From: Azospirillum fermentarium
GTDB taxonomy: Bacteria; Pseudomonadota; Alphaproteobacteria; Azospirillales; Azospirillaceae
Assembly (NCBI RefSeq): GCF_025961205.1
Contig: NZ_JAOQNH010000001.1
Coordinates: forward strand, 2,876,001-2,940,000
Direction of reading: 5' to 3'
Length of the DNA stretch: 64,000 nt
Under the pieces are notes generated by a model, which was given only the letters and a program-made list of their open reading frames with translations, was not told the DNA's origin and did no database searches. Shown here piece after piece: positions 49,514-58,105 of the stretch. The position numbers were made by a program, and so were the translations under genes. Position 1 is the stretch's first letter; the number at the start of each line of letters is the position of its first letter.

Positions 49514-49551
49514 GCCCGCGTTTCCCGCCCGGAACGCGGGCTTTTCTTTTT
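49514..49551 (+). terminator. Leader terminator (attenuator-like) ahead of the phage cassette
   Basis: GCCCGCGTT and AACGCGGGC form a perfect 9-bp stem with a 10-nt loop followed by TTTTCTTTTT. It lies downstream of the promoter and 15 bp before the first gene, so it would stop transcription unless antitermination occurs, or it terminates an upstream transcript. Confidence 0.8.
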
Positions 49552-49566
49552 GCGGAGCCAGCGCCC

Positions 49567-49899
49567 ATGTCCACCCTGATGCCGCGGGACGACAACGACC
49601 ACGCCATTCCCGCCCTGCGCCTGAAACCCGGCGGCGCCCACACGCTGCCCCTGGATGCCGCGCCGCAGACCGCGGCACTCGACGCGGCCACCCGCGTGAT
49701 CGGCGTCTATGCCACCGCCCCCGCCCGCATCCGCACCGGCCCGGCGGGCACCACGGCGGCGGCCGGCGACCATTACCTGCCGGCGGGCGTCTATCTTTAC
49801 CTGTCGCTGGGCGACGGACGGAAGGGGCGGCACACCCACCTGTCGGCCCTGTCCGCCGGCACGGACGCCGGCACCCTGCACCTGTCGGAGATGGAGTGA
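49567..49899 (+). CDS. Small phage-like structural protein
   Basis: This 110-residue protein has no family I can name. It begins MSTLMPRDDNDHAIPALRLKPGG and is beta-rich (GAHTLPLDAAPQTAALDAATRVIGVYATAPARIRTGPAGTT; DHYLPAGVYLYLSLGDG), reminiscent of small phage virion or fibre-associated proteins with a VIxVYAT-type strand. GGAG stands nine bases upstream of ATG 49567. It is first of four tightly packed genes, five bases before the next start. Confidence 0.6.
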   Translation: MSTLMPRDDNDHAIPALRLKPGGAHTLPLDAAPQTAALDAATRVIGVYATAPARIRTGPAGTTAAAGDHYLPAGVYLYLSLGDGRKGRHTHLSALSAGTDAGTLHLSEME

Positions 49900-49904
49900 C
49901 GGGG

Positions 49905-50201
49905 ATGCTGCCGTCCCTGGGCCGCGGCCTGATGCCGGCGATGGCCGCCGGCCTGATGCTGCTGACGGGGGATGGGCTGCTGACCGAAAGCGGCCATCGG
50001 ATCGTCACCCAAGCGAACGCCCCCCTGATCCCGGAAACCACCCCCGCCACGCCGGCGCCGGAGGCCGCGGATCTGGGCCTGCTGGCCGAAGACGGGCGGC
50101 TTCTGCTCACCGAACGCCCCGTGCCGGTCCTTCTGGCGGCGGAAGCCGGCCTGGACATGGCCTGCGAAGACCTCACCCTTTTGATTCTGGAGACAGCATG
50201 A
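49905..50201 (+). CDS. Small phage cassette protein, unknown function
   Basis: This 98-residue protein starts MLPSLGRGLMPAMAAGLMLLTGDGLLTE. Two similar modules, L-L-T-G/E-D-G-x-L-L-T-E-S/R, recur (about 20-30 and 76-86), a pattern seen in phage tail-associated proteins. It overlaps the tail-fibre gene by four bases (ATGA), indicating translational coupling. I cannot name a function. Confidence 0.55.
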   Translation: MLPSLGRGLMPAMAAGLMLLTGDGLLTESGHRIVTQANAPLIPETTPATPAPEAADLGLLAEDGRLLLTERPVPVLLAAEAGLDMACEDLTLLILETA

Positions 50202-51103
50202 CCTCGGTAAAGATCAGCGAACTGCCCGCGGCGGCGGACCTGACCGGCGCGGAACTGGTGCCGGCGGTGCAGAGCGGCACCACGGTGCGCACCGCCGTAT
50301 CCTCTCTCCGCGCCGGGCTGGCGGCGGCGGACCTGTCGAACGTGACCGCCGCCACCTTCGCCGCCCGCGCCCAGTCCGCCGGCATCACTCCGGTCCCCCC
50401 CACCCCGCTGTCCACCGCGCTGCCGGCGGCGCTGGGCACCGCGGCGGCGGGCACGGCGGCGGACGCGGCGCGCGGCGATCATGTGCACCCCCTGCCCACC
50501 CCGGCCACACTGGGGGCTGCGGCGGCAACCCACGCCCATGCGGTGACCGACACGGCCGGGCTGCAGGCGGCGCTGGACGCCAAGCTGGCGCAGGGCCGGC
50601 ACACGCTGTGGCTGCCCGCCGCCGCCTTCCTGCCCCGCACCACCAGCGGGGCGGGCTGGGGTATGGCCGAGACATCCACCGCCCGCATCGTCCGCCGTAC
50701 GCTGGATTTCGATCCCGCCACCCAGGAGCATGCCCAGACCACCGTCGCCATGCCCAAGAGCTGGGACCGCGGCACGGTTGCCTTTCAGGTTCTGTGGCTG
50801 GCCGCCGCCGGGTTGGGCGGGGTGGTCTGGGGAATGCAGGCGATGGCGGTGGGCGATGGCGATGCGCTGGACGCCGCGTTCGGCACCGCGGTCACCGTCA
50901 CCGACGCCGTGAACGCCGCCAACGCCGTGAACGCCGCGGCGGAAAGCGGGGCGCTGACCGTGGCGGGGCCGCCGCTGGCGGGGGATCTGGTGGTGTTCCA
51001 GCTTTACCGCGCGGCATCCGACGCCGCCGACACGCTGGCAACCGACGCGCTGTTGCTGGGGGTGCGGCTGTTCATCACCCTGTCGGCCGCCACCGACGCA
51101 TAA
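50198..51103 (+). CDS. Phage tail fibre protein
   Basis: This 301-residue protein has a typical fibre N-terminus: KISELPAAADLTGAELVPAVQSGTTVRT is the attachment-type motif found in many prophage fibres. It is followed by GDHVHPLPTPATLGAAAATHAHAVTDTAGLQAALDAKL, the H-x-H-rich segment of triple-stranded tail fibres. The C-terminal half (about 130-301) is a beta-rich domain of unknown specificity. GGAG precedes the ATG. It suggests a host-recognition apparatus, but no baseplate or tail genes are nearby. Confidence 0.75.
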   Translation: MTSVKISELPAAADLTGAELVPAVQSGTTVRTAVSSLRAGLAAADLSNVTAATFAARAQSAGITPVPPTPLSTALPAALGTAAAGTAADAARGDHVHPLPTPATLGAAAATHAHAVTDTAGLQAALDAKLAQGRHTLWLPAAAFLPRTTSGAGWGMAETSTARIVRRTLDFDPATQEHAQTTVAMPKSWDRGTVAFQVLWLAAAGLGGVVWGMQAMAVGDGDALDAAFGTAVTVTDAVNAANAVNAAAESGALTVAGPPLAGDLVVFQLYRAASDAADTLATDALLLGVRLFITLSAATDA

Positions 51104-51114
51104 GGACTGCCTCC

Positions 51115-51831
51115 ATGCTGATCCTGAACGCCCTGACCGGATTTGGTGCCACCGCCCCCACCGGCACCGATCCTTATTTCACCAGCACCGTCCTGCTGAT
51201 CCAGCCGTCCGTCACCGACACGGTCATCGCCGACCTGTCGCCGGCCCGCCGCACGGTCACGGTGAACGGCGCTCCCAGCCTGTCATCCTCGGCGCCGTGG
51301 AGCGGCGGACGCTCCATCGCGTTCGACGGAAATAACTGGCTGTCCTGTGCAGATTCCGACGATTTTCACATGCCGGGTGATTATGTGATCGAGTCGGTCT
51401 TTCTGCCCAGTTCCCTGCCCAGCTACCTGCCGATCGTGACCCAGGATGCCGCCGGTTCCGATCTGGGGTTCAGCATCTATACCTACCCCGAAGACGGGCA
51501 TCGGCTCTATTACACGCAATATCATTCCTCCGGCTTCAACCGGGTGACCACCACGACGCCGGCGGCGGTCGGCACATGGATGCACCTGACCATCGTCAAA
51601 AGCGGTTCGCTGCTCAGCATCTACTGCAACGGTACCAGGGAAGCCGAAATCACCACTGCCAGCGCCATGAGAAACGGGGCCGGCGTGGTGCTGATTGGCG
51701 CCTCCACCTCCGGCGGAACCTATCGGTTCTACGGGGCCATCGCCGGCATCCGCATCACCAAGGGCACCAGCCGCGGTCTGAGCGGGGCCACCATTCCGGT
51801 GCCGGCCGCCCCCTGGCCCACCACGGCATGA
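51115..51831 (+). CDS. LamG/concanavalin-like domain protein of the phage cassette
   Basis: This 238-residue beta-sandwich protein is of the LamG/ConA-like type found on phage fibre tips and virion surfaces. GRSIAFDGNNWLSCADSDDFHMPGDYVIESVF and WMHLTIVKSGSLLSIYCNGTREAEI are the recognisable LamG strands, and YRFYGAIAGIRITKG follows. Such domains bind carbohydrates. AAGGA stands eight bases before ATG 51115, 11 bp after the fibre gene. Likely the receptor-binding tip or a fibre accessory protein. Confidence 0.7.
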   Translation: MLILNALTGFGATAPTGTDPYFTSTVLLIQPSVTDTVIADLSPARRTVTVNGAPSLSSSAPWSGGRSIAFDGNNWLSCADSDDFHMPGDYVIESVFLPSSLPSYLPIVTQDAAGSDLGFSIYTYPEDGHRLYYTQYHSSGFNRVTTTTPAAVGTWMHLTIVKSGSLLSIYCNGTREAEITTASAMRNGAGVVLIGASTSGGTYRFYGAIAGIRITKGTSRGLSGATIPVPAAPWPTTA

Positions 51832-51915
51832 CGGAAGTGCCGAAGCTCCCCTGCCCGCGTGGCATCCGGGGCAATCCCCTGTCCCCGTCACCGCTGGCGC
51901 GCTATATTCCCCTCG

Positions 51916-52110
51916 ATGAATGGAATTCTCCTCGTTCTTCTGGGGGTGGCGCTGCTGGCGGTGCTGGGCTCCCTTCTGGCCGGCGTGTTCGTCATGGCCC
52001 GCGGCGGGGAGACGGACCGGCACTGGTCAAACCGGCTGATGCGCCTGCGCGTGGGTTTGCAGGGGCTGGCGCTGGTGCTCTTTCTTCTGGCTTTGATGAC
52101 GCAGGCATGA
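51916..52110 (+). CDS. Small twin-transmembrane protein
   Basis: This 64-residue protein has two hydrophobic helices (about 3-28, GILLVLLGVALLAVLGSLLAGVF, and about 45-62, LRVGLQGLALVLFLLALM) joined by a basic loop. The pair and the RLMRLRVGLQG turn match HIG1-like twin-transmembrane proteins of alphaproteobacteria, often found beside the corrinoid adenosyltransferase gene, as here (4 bp). Role unknown, possibly linked to respiratory complexes as for HIG1 proteins. Confidence 0.8.
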   Translation: MNGILLVLLGVALLAVLGSLLAGVFVMARGGETDRHWSNRLMRLRVGLQGLALVLFLLALMTQA

Positions 52111-52114
52111 CGGA

Positions 52115-52687
52115 ATGGTGACTCTCACCCGCATCTACACCCGCGGCGGCGACCGGGGTGAAACCTCGTTGGGCAACGGTGCACGGGTGCCCAAGCACCA
52201 TCTGCGGGTCGAAGCCTACGGCACGGTGGACGAGGCCAACGCCGCCGTCGGGCTGGCCCGCCTGCACACGTCCGGCGACCCCGAGTCGGACGCCATGCTC
52301 GCGCGCATCCAGAACGACCTGTTCGATCTGGGCGCCGATCTGTGCACGCCGGAGCAGGCGGACCCGCCCTACCCCCCCCTGCGCATCACCGACGGGCAGG
52401 TGGACCGGCTGGAAGCGGAAATCGACGCCATGAACGCCGGGCTTTCGCCGCTGAAATCCTTCATCCTGCCCGGCGGCACCCCGGCGGCGGCGCATCTTCA
52501 CATGGCGCGCACCGTGGTCCGGCGGGCCGAGCGGCTGATGACCCATCTGGCGGAGCACGAGGCGGTCACCCCCGCCGCCATCCGCTACGCCAACCGCCTG
52601 TCCGACCATCTGTTCGTGCTGGGGCGGCGGCTGAACGGCAACGGGGCCGGCGATGTCCTGTGGGTTCCCGGCGGAACGCGCCGATGA
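52115..52687 (+). CDS. PduO-type corrinoid (cob(I)alamin) adenosyltransferase
   Basis: This 190-residue enzyme adds the adenosyl group to cob(I)alamin/cobinamide to make adenosylcobalamin. The ATP-binding start YTRGGDRGETSLGNG matches the TRxGDxGxT motif. Further motifs are FILPGGTPAAAHLHMARTVVRRAER and IRYANRLSDHLFVLGRR. The family is PduO/MMAB-like, not CobA. It is co-transcribed with the twin-transmembrane gene and lies upstream of etfBA, a conserved alphaproteobacterial arrangement. Confidence 0.94.
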   Translation: MVTLTRIYTRGGDRGETSLGNGARVPKHHLRVEAYGTVDEANAAVGLARLHTSGDPESDAMLARIQNDLFDLGADLCTPEQADPPYPPLRITDGQVDRLEAEIDAMNAGLSPLKSFILPGGTPAAAHLHMARTVVRRAERLMTHLAEHEAVTPAAIRYANRLSDHLFVLGRRLNGNGAGDVLWVPGGTRR

Positions 52688-52712
52688 AAACCGATCGGGA
52701 AATGATTTTTTT

Positions 52713-52726
52713 ATACGGAACCGTAT
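52713..52726. promoter_or_regulatory. Palindrome upstream of etfBA
   Basis: ATACGG-AA-CCGTAT is a perfect inverted repeat in the AT-rich gap between the adenosyltransferase and etfB genes, 20 bp before a TTGACA element. It could be an operator. Confidence 0.35.
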
Positions 52727-52745
52727 GGAATCGGCTTGGGCGGCG

Positions 52746-52774
52746 TTGACACGTACCGCACGGCAACCTATCGT
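52746..52774 (+). promoter_or_regulatory. Sigma-70-like promoter of etfBA-hbdA
   Basis: TTGACA (52746-52751) followed after 17 bp by TATCGT is a good -35 with a fair -10 element, about 68 bp upstream of etfB. Confidence 0.5.
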
Positions 52775-52841
52775 CCCCTCGCTGCAAAGCCACCGTTTTT
52801 GCGCCCCATAAGGGGCCGCTGGACGCCACTGCAAGAGACGG

Positions 52842-53594
52842 ATGATGAAGATCCTCGTTCCCGTGAAGCGCGTGGTCGATTACAACGTCAAGGTCCGCGT
52901 GAAGGCGGACGGGTCGGGCGTTGAAACGGCCAACGTGAAGATGTCGATGAACCCCTTCGACGAAATCGCCGTCGAAGAGGCGGTTCGCCTGAAGGAAGCC
53001 GGCACGGCCACCGAGGTGATCGCGGTGTCGGTCGGCCCGGCCCAGGCCCAGGAAACGCTGCGCACGGCGCTGGCCATGGGTGCGGACCGCGCGGTTCTGG
53101 TGCAGACCGATGCGGAGACCCAGCCGCTGGCCGTGGCGAAGGTGCTGAAGGCGCTGGTGGACCGGGAAGGTCCGGCGCTGGTGGTTTTGGGCAAGCAGGC
53201 GATCGACGACGATTGCAACCAGACGGGCCAGATGCTGGCCGCGCTGCTGGGCTGGCCGCAGGGGACGTTCGCGTCGAAGGTGACGGTGGCGGACGGTGCG
53301 GTCACCGTGGTCCGGGAGATCGACGGCGGTCTGGAGACGGTGAACCTGACGCTGCCGGCGGTGGTGACCGCCGACCTGCGCCTGAACGAGCCGCGCTACG
53401 CCAGCCTTCCCAACATCATGAAGGCGAAGAAGAAGCCGCTGGAAACCGTCACGCCCGACGCGCTCGGCGTCGATGTGGCGCCGCGGCTGACGACGCTGAA
53501 GGTGGCCGAGCCGCCCAAGCGCAAGGCCGGGGTGAAGGTGGCCGACGTGGCCGCCCTGGTGGACAAGCTGAAGAACGACGCCCGCGTTCTGTGA
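52842..53594 (+). CDS. etfB: Electron transfer flavoprotein, beta subunit
   Basis: This 250-residue subunit has the diagnostic start [26 protein letters not shown], ends in the usual Lys-rich tail and has [12 protein letters not shown] and [30 protein letters not shown] (ETF-beta signature). With EtfA it carries electrons from acyl-CoA dehydrogenases to ETF-quinone oxidoreductase. The gene is 17 bp from etfA. ATG 52842 or 52845 are both possible starts. Confidence 0.97.
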   Translation: MMKILVPVKRVVDYNVKVRVKADGSGVETANVKMSMNPFDEIAVEEAVRLKEAGTATEVIAVSVGPAQAQETLRTALAMGADRAVLVQTDAETQPLAVAKVLKALVDREGPALVVLGKQAIDDDCNQTGQMLAALLGWPQGTFASKVTVADGAVTVVREIDGGLETVNLTLPAVVTADLRLNEPRYASLPNIMKAKKKPLETVTPDALGVDVAPRLTTLKVAEPPKRKAGVKVADVAALVDKLKNDARVL

Positions 53595-53611
53595 TTTGAG
53601 GTGATCGGACC

Positions 53612-54544
53612 ATGACCATTCTCGTTGTTGCGGAACACGACGGCGCCTCGCTGAAGCCGGCGACGCTGAACGCGGTGTCCGCCGCCGCCAAGATCGGTGG
53701 CGACATCCATGTGCTGGTGGCCGGCCAGGGCGTCGGCCCGGCGGCGGCCGCCGCCGCCACGGTGGCCGGCGTCGCCAAGGTGCTGAAGGCGGACTCCGCC
53801 GACCTCGCCCACCAGCTCCCCGAAGCGGTGGCCCCGCTGGTGGTGGCTCTGGCCTCCGGCTATGGCCACATCCTGGCCCCGGCGACCTCGGCGGGCAAGA
53901 ACCTGCTCCCCCGCGTGGCGGCCCTGCTGGACGTGGCGGCGGTGTCGGACATCACCGCGGTGGTGTCGGACGATACCTTCGAGCGCCCGGTCTACGCCGG
54001 CAACGCCATTGCCACCGTGCGCTCGGCGGACGCGGTGAAGGTGATCACCGTGCGCACCACCGCCTTCGACCCCGTGGCCGCCGAGGGCGGTTCGGCGGCG
54101 GTCGAGGACGTGGCCTCGCCCGGGGCCGCGGCCACCGCCCGCTTCGTCGGCCAGGAACTCACCAAGTCCGAACGCCCCGAACTGACCCAGGCCCGCATCG
54201 TCGTGTCCGGCGGGCGCGGCATGCAGTCGGGCGACAATTTCAAGCTCCTCGAAGCCCTGGCCGACAAGCTCGGCGCCGCCGTCGGCGCCTCCCGCGCCGC
54301 GGTGGACGCCGGCTTCGTGCCCAACGATTACCAGGTCGGACAAACCGGCAAGATCGTGGCGCCCGAGCTGTACATCGCCGTCGGCATCTCCGGTGCCATC
54401 CAGCACCTCGCCGGCATGAAGGACAGCAAGGTCATCGTCGCGATCAACAAGGACGAGGAAGCGCCCATCTTCCAGGTGGCCGATTACGGTCTCGTCGCCG
54501 ACCTCTTCAAGGCGGTGCCGGAGCTGACGGAAGCCCTTGGCTGA
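53612..54544 (+). CDS. etfA: Electron transfer flavoprotein, alpha subunit
   Basis: This 310-residue FAD-binding subunit starts [22 protein letters not shown]. The C-terminal FAD domain has [79 protein letters not shown] and [17 protein letters not shown], all diagnostic. It forms the heterodimer with EtfB and lies in etfB-etfA-hbdA. Confidence 0.97.
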   Translation: MTILVVAEHDGASLKPATLNAVSAAAKIGGDIHVLVAGQGVGPAAAAAATVAGVAKVLKADSADLAHQLPEAVAPLVVALASGYGHILAPATSAGKNLLPRVAALLDVAAVSDITAVVSDDTFERPVYAGNAIATVRSADAVKVITVRTTAFDPVAAEGGSAAVEDVASPGAAATARFVGQELTKSERPELTQARIVVSGGRGMQSGDNFKLLEALADKLGAAVGASRAAVDAGFVPNDYQVGQTGKIVAPELYIAVGISGAIQHLAGMKDSKVIVAINKDEEAPIFQVADYGLVADLFKAVPELTEALG

Positions 54545-54593
54545 AGTGCGAGAGTAACGCCCCCTTAAACTTTCCGATCCACGGGGAAGCTCC

Positions 54594-55472
54594 ATGCCGA
54601 CGATCAAGAAGATTGGTGTGATTGGTGCGGGCCAGATGGGCAGCGGTATCGCCCATGTCTGTGCCCTGTCCGGCTATGACGTCATCATTTCGGACATCAA
54701 GGAAGACGTTCTTCAAAAAGCCCTGGCGGGCATCGCCCGCAACATGGATCGCCAGATCCAGAAAGGGAAATTGAGCGAAGACGCCAAGCAGGCCGCCCTG
54801 GCCCGCATTTCCACCGGGACCGATCTCTCCGTCTTCGCCGATGCCGATCTGGTCATCGAAGCCGCGACCGAGAACGAAGCGCTCAAACGCGACATTCTCA
54901 AGAAGCTGGTTCCGAACCTGAAGGCGGATGCCCTGATCGCGACCAACACGTCGTCGATCTCCATCACCCGCCTGGCCGCCAGCACCGACCGCCCGTCCAA
55001 GTTCCTGGGCATGCACTTCATGAATCCGGTGCCGGTCATGCAGTTGGTCGAACTCATCCGCGGCATCGCCACGGACGAGGAAACCTTCAGCACCATCAAG
55101 GAGCTGACGGCGGCCATCGGCAAGACCGCGGCGGTGTCGGAAGACTTCCCCGCCTTCATCGTCAACCGCATCCTGCTGCCGATGATCAACGAGGCCGTCT
55201 ATACCCTGTACGAGGGCGTGGGCGGGGTCGAGGCCATCGACACGGCGCTCAAGCTGGGTGCCAACCACCCGATGGGGCCGCTGGAGCTGGCCGACTTCAT
55301 CGGGCTGGACACCTGTCTGGCCGTGATGCAGGTGCTGTACGAGGGTCTGGCCGATTCCAAGTACCGCCCCTGCCCGCTGCTGGTGAAGTACGTCGAGGCC
55401 GGCTGGATCGGCCGCAAGGTGGGCCGGGGCTTCTACGACTATTCCAAGAACCCGCCGGTCCCGACCCGCTGA
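54594..55472 (+). CDS. hbdA: 3-hydroxybutyryl-CoA dehydrogenase
   Basis: This 292-residue enzyme oxidises 3-hydroxyacyl-CoA (usually 3-hydroxybutyryl-CoA) with NAD(P). The Rossmann loop is GAGQMGSGIAHVCALSGYDV. SSISITRLA and FLGMHFMNPVPVMQLVELI carry the catalytic residues, and the C-terminal dimer domain has HPMGPLELADFIGLD. It follows etfBA after 49 bp, consistent with a beta-oxidation or butanoyl-CoA pathway. A terminator follows. Confidence 0.95.
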   Translation: MPTIKKIGVIGAGQMGSGIAHVCALSGYDVIISDIKEDVLQKALAGIARNMDRQIQKGKLSEDAKQAALARISTGTDLSVFADADLVIEAATENEALKRDILKKLVPNLKADALIATNTSSISITRLAASTDRPSKFLGMHFMNPVPVMQLVELIRGIATDEETFSTIKELTAAIGKTAAVSEDFPAFIVNRILLPMINEAVYTLYEGVGGVEAIDTALKLGANHPMGPLELADFIGLDTCLAVMQVLYEGLADSKYRPCPLLVKYVEAGWIGRKVGRGFYDYSKNPPVPTR

Positions 55473-55497
55473 CCGGCGCCTGTTTCGTCCCTGCGAG

Positions 55498-55536
55498 ATA
55501 CCCCCACCGGTTTCAACACGGGTGGGGGTATTTTGT
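55498..55536 (+). terminator. Intrinsic terminator of etfBA-hbdA
   Basis: ATACCCCCACC and GGTGGGGGTAT form a perfect 11-bp stem with a 12-nt loop and then TTTGTTGT. Confidence 0.85.
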
Positions 55537-55567
55537 TGTCTCAGAACGCCCAGCACGGGATCTTCCG

Positions 55568-55774
55568 ATGCCTTGGATCGTCGCTTTTGTTTTCGGCGTC
55601 TTTCTGGTTTCGACCTATATCCAACAGCAGAATGCGGGCAAGACGCTTGAGGACACAGCCTATTGCCGGATGACGGCATCCGAAATCGCCAACCCGGCCG
55701 AGAAAGCCATGGCCATGGCCGATTGCCAGAAGGCTCTCGGCGCCAAGCGGCAGCAGGTCAAAAGCCACCCCTGA
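55568..55774 (+). CDS. Small hypothetical protein with N-terminal hydrophobic segment
   Basis: This 68-residue protein starts with a hydrophobic segment ([17 protein letters not shown], about 2-18) and continues as a Gln/Lys/Ala-rich soluble tail with two Cys (about 33 and 53). The N-terminus may be a signal anchor, placing the tail in the periplasm. I do not recognise the family. It stands alone between the hbdA terminator and the convergent tlpA-like gene; codon use is normal. Confidence 0.55.
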   Translation: MPWIVAFVFGVFLVSTYIQQQNAGKTLEDTAYCRMTASEIANPAEKAMAMADCQKALGAKRQQVKSHP

Positions 55775-55790
55775 GCGCCCGTCCTTATGG

Positions 55791-56432
55791 TCACCCGCCC
55801 GTCCTGACCAGCCCTGCCGGGGGCTGAGGGGCCGCCCCGTCCGCCGCCCCGGCCATCGTGCGCAGGAAGGCCGTCATTTCCGGCGAGTCCCACTCCACCC
55901 CGCCTTCCAGCCGCGCCGCCTCCCGCCCCTCGGGGTCGATCAGCAGAGTGGTGGGCAGGCCGCGGGGGCCGAGCGCGGTCATGCTCTCCCCCTTGGGGTC
56001 GAGATAGACGCCGAGTTTTGCGATTCCCAGCTTGGCATAGAACGGCACCACCGCCGCCCCGCCGCCGCGGTCGGTGGACAGGGCCACCACCTGGAACCGG
56101 TCGCCGCCCAACGCGCCCTGCAGCCGGTCCAGCGACGGCATTTCCTTCACGCACGGGCCGCACCACGTGGCCCACAGGTTCAGCAGAACCACCTTCCCCT
56201 TGAACTCCGCCATGGTGCGGGGGCGCCCCTCGCCGTCGGTGAAGGTGAAGGCGGGCAAGGGTTTGGGCGGCACCGTGGGGCGGAAACGGTCCACGCCCGC
56301 CCCTTGCGCCGCGGCGGCCTGATGGCCCGTGGGGGCGCCGGTCCCGTCCAGCCATGCGCCGGCCCACACCCAGACGGCAGCCACGGCGCTCACACAAAAG
56401 ATTGCAGCCACGACCAATCTGCGGATACTCAT
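55791..56432 (-). CDS. TlpA/ResA-like thiol-disulfide oxidoreductase
   Basis: This 213-residue thioredoxin-fold protein is anchored by an N-terminal helix (about 6-26, [18 protein letters not shown]) with the domain in the periplasm. The active site WCGPC lies at Cys91/Cys94, preceded by [19 protein letters not shown]; the cis-Pro is in [13 protein letters not shown]. Such proteins reduce disulfides in cytochrome c or copper-site assembly. GAGG stands four bases before ATG 56432. It is divergent from argH with 45 bp between starts. Confidence 0.9.
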   Translation of the reverse strand: MSIRRLVVAAIFCVSAVAAVWVWAGAWLDGTGAPTGHQAAAAQGAGVDRFRPTVPPKPLPAFTFTDGEGRPRTMAEFKGKVVLLNLWATWCGPCVKEMPSLDRLQGALGGDRFQVVALSTDRGGGAAVVPFYAKLGIAKLGVYLDPKGESMTALGPRGLPTTLLIDPEGREAARLEGGVEWDSPEMTAFLRTMAGAADGAAPQPPAGLVRTGG

Positions 56433-56477
56433 TTGACCTCGCCTTTCCCGTGCCACAAAAGCCGTGACCGTCGTTCC

Positions 56478-57890
56478 ATGAGCGCCGACCAGACCCCGAC
56501 GACCCAGCCCGCCAGCAGCCAGATGTGGGGGGGCCGCTTCGCCCGCGGCCCTGCCGCCATCATGGAGAAGATCAACGTCTCCATCGGCTTTGACAAGCGC
56601 CTTGCCGATCAGGACATCGCCGGATCGAAGGCCCACGCCGCCATGCTGGCCGCCCAGGGCATCATCACCGCCGACGACGCTCTGGCCATCCGCGATGGCC
56701 TGGACCGCGTGAAGCAGGAGATCGACGCCGGCACCTTCCAGTTCAAGACCGAGCTGGAGGACATCCACATGAACGTGGAGGCCCGCCTGACCGAGCTGGT
56801 GGGCGATCCCGCCAAGCGGCTGCACACCGCCCGCTCGCGCAACGATCAGGTGGCCACCGATTTCCGCCTGTGGGTGCGCGACGCCGCCGACCGCATGGAC
56901 GCCGGGCTGACGGCGCTGCAGGCAGCCCTGATCACCCTGGCCGAAGCCCACACCGACACCGTGATGCCGGGCTTCACCCACCTTCAGGCGGCCCAGCCGG
57001 TGACCTTCGGCCACCACCTGCTGGCCTATGTGGAGATGTTCGGGCGCGACCGCGGGCGGTTCCGCGATGCCCGCGCCCGGATGAACGAATGCCCGCTGGG
57101 GTCCGCCGCCCTGGCCGGCACGCCGTTCCCCATCGACCGCCACGCCACGGCGGCGGCCCTGGGCTTCGACCGCCCGACGGCCAATTCGCTGGACGCGGTG
57201 TCCGACCGCGACTTCGCGCTGGAATATCTGGCCGCGGCGGCGATCTGCGCCACCCACCTGTCGCGCTTCGCCGAAGAGATCGTGCTGTGGTGTTCGGACC
57301 AGTTCCGCTTCATCCGGCTGTCGGATGCCTTCACCACCGGCAGCTCGATCATGCCGCAGAAGAAGAACCCCGACGCCGCCGAGCTGGTGCGCGCCAAGTC
57401 GGGCCGCGTCATCGGCGCGCTGTCCGGTCTTCTGGTGGTGATGAAGGGTCTGCCGCTGGCCTATTCCAAGGACATGCAGGAAGACAAGGAGCCGGTGTTC
57501 GAAACCGACGACACCCTGGCCCTGTGCGTGGCGGCCATGGAGGGCATGGTGCGCGACATGACGCCGAACCCGGCGTCCATGCGCGCGGCGGCGGAGCGCG
57601 GGTTCCTGACCGCCACCGATCTGGCCGACTGGCTGGTGCGGGTGCTGAAGATGCCGTTCCGCGATGCGCACCACGTGACGGGCCGGGCGGTGAAGGCGGC
57701 GGAGGAGCGCGGCACCGGCCTGTCGGACCTGCCGCTCGACGTGCTCCAGGCCATCGAGCCGCGCATCACCGCCGACATCTTCGGCGTGCTGACCGTGGAA
57801 TCGTCGGTGGCCAGCCGGCTGAGCTTCGGCGGCACGGCACCGGAGCGGGTGCGCGGCGCGGTCCAGGCAGCGAAGGAACGGTTCCTGTGA
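56478..57890 (+). CDS. argH: Argininosuccinate lyase
   Basis: This 470-residue enzyme splits argininosuccinate into arginine and fumarate. The signature [12 protein letters not shown] is present, as are [16 protein letters not shown] and [24 protein letters not shown] (written here as [11 protein letters not shown]). The start at 56478 precedes [21 protein letters not shown]. The stop overlaps the GTG start of a small lipoprotein by four bases, and lysA follows, giving a coupled argH-lptM-lysA operon. Confidence 0.97.
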   Translation: MSADQTPTTQPASSQMWGGRFARGPAAIMEKINVSIGFDKRLADQDIAGSKAHAAMLAAQGIITADDALAIRDGLDRVKQEIDAGTFQFKTELEDIHMNVEARLTELVGDPAKRLHTARSRNDQVATDFRLWVRDAADRMDAGLTALQAALITLAEAHTDTVMPGFTHLQAAQPVTFGHHLLAYVEMFGRDRGRFRDARARMNECPLGSAALAGTPFPIDRHATAAALGFDRPTANSLDAVSDRDFALEYLAAAAICATHLSRFAEEIVLWCSDQFRFIRLSDAFTTGSSIMPQKKNPDAAELVRAKSGRVIGALSGLLVVMKGLPLAYSKDMQEDKEPVFETDDTLALCVAAMEGMVRDMTPNPASMRAAAERGFLTATDLADWLVRVLKMPFRDAHHVTGRAVKAAEERGTGLSDLPLDVLQAIEPRITADIFGVLTVESSVASRLSFGGTAPERVRGAVQAAKERFL

Positions 57891-58105
57891 CGATCATCTC
57901 CCACCTGACCCACCGCCGCACCATCAGTCTGGCCACGGGCGTTCTTCTGATCGCCTTCGTGCTGGCGCTGGGCGGCTGCGGGAAGAAGCCGCGGACGGTG
58001 GACCCGCCCCAGGGCAGCGAGGCCGACCGCTTCCCCCAGACCTACCCCAACCCGGCCACCGACCCCGCGCCGGGGAAGACCGGATCAGGACTGTCGTTCC
58101 CATGA
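57887..58105 (+). CDS. lptM: LptM-like small lipoprotein
   Basis: This 72-residue protein has a hydrophobic signal and lipobox L-G-G-C with Cys31, followed by [12 protein letters not shown]. The mature part is Pro/Thr-rich and ends [11 protein letters not shown]. LptM (formerly YifL) is an outer-membrane lipoprotein that helps LptD mature, and argH-lptM-lysA is a known arrangement. The start is GTG at 57887, inside the argH stop (GTGA), and the stop overlaps the lysA start. Confidence 0.8.
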   Translation: MTIISHLTHRRTISLATGVLLIAFVLALGGCGKKPRTVDPPQGSEADRFPQTYPNPATDPAPGKTGSGLSFP

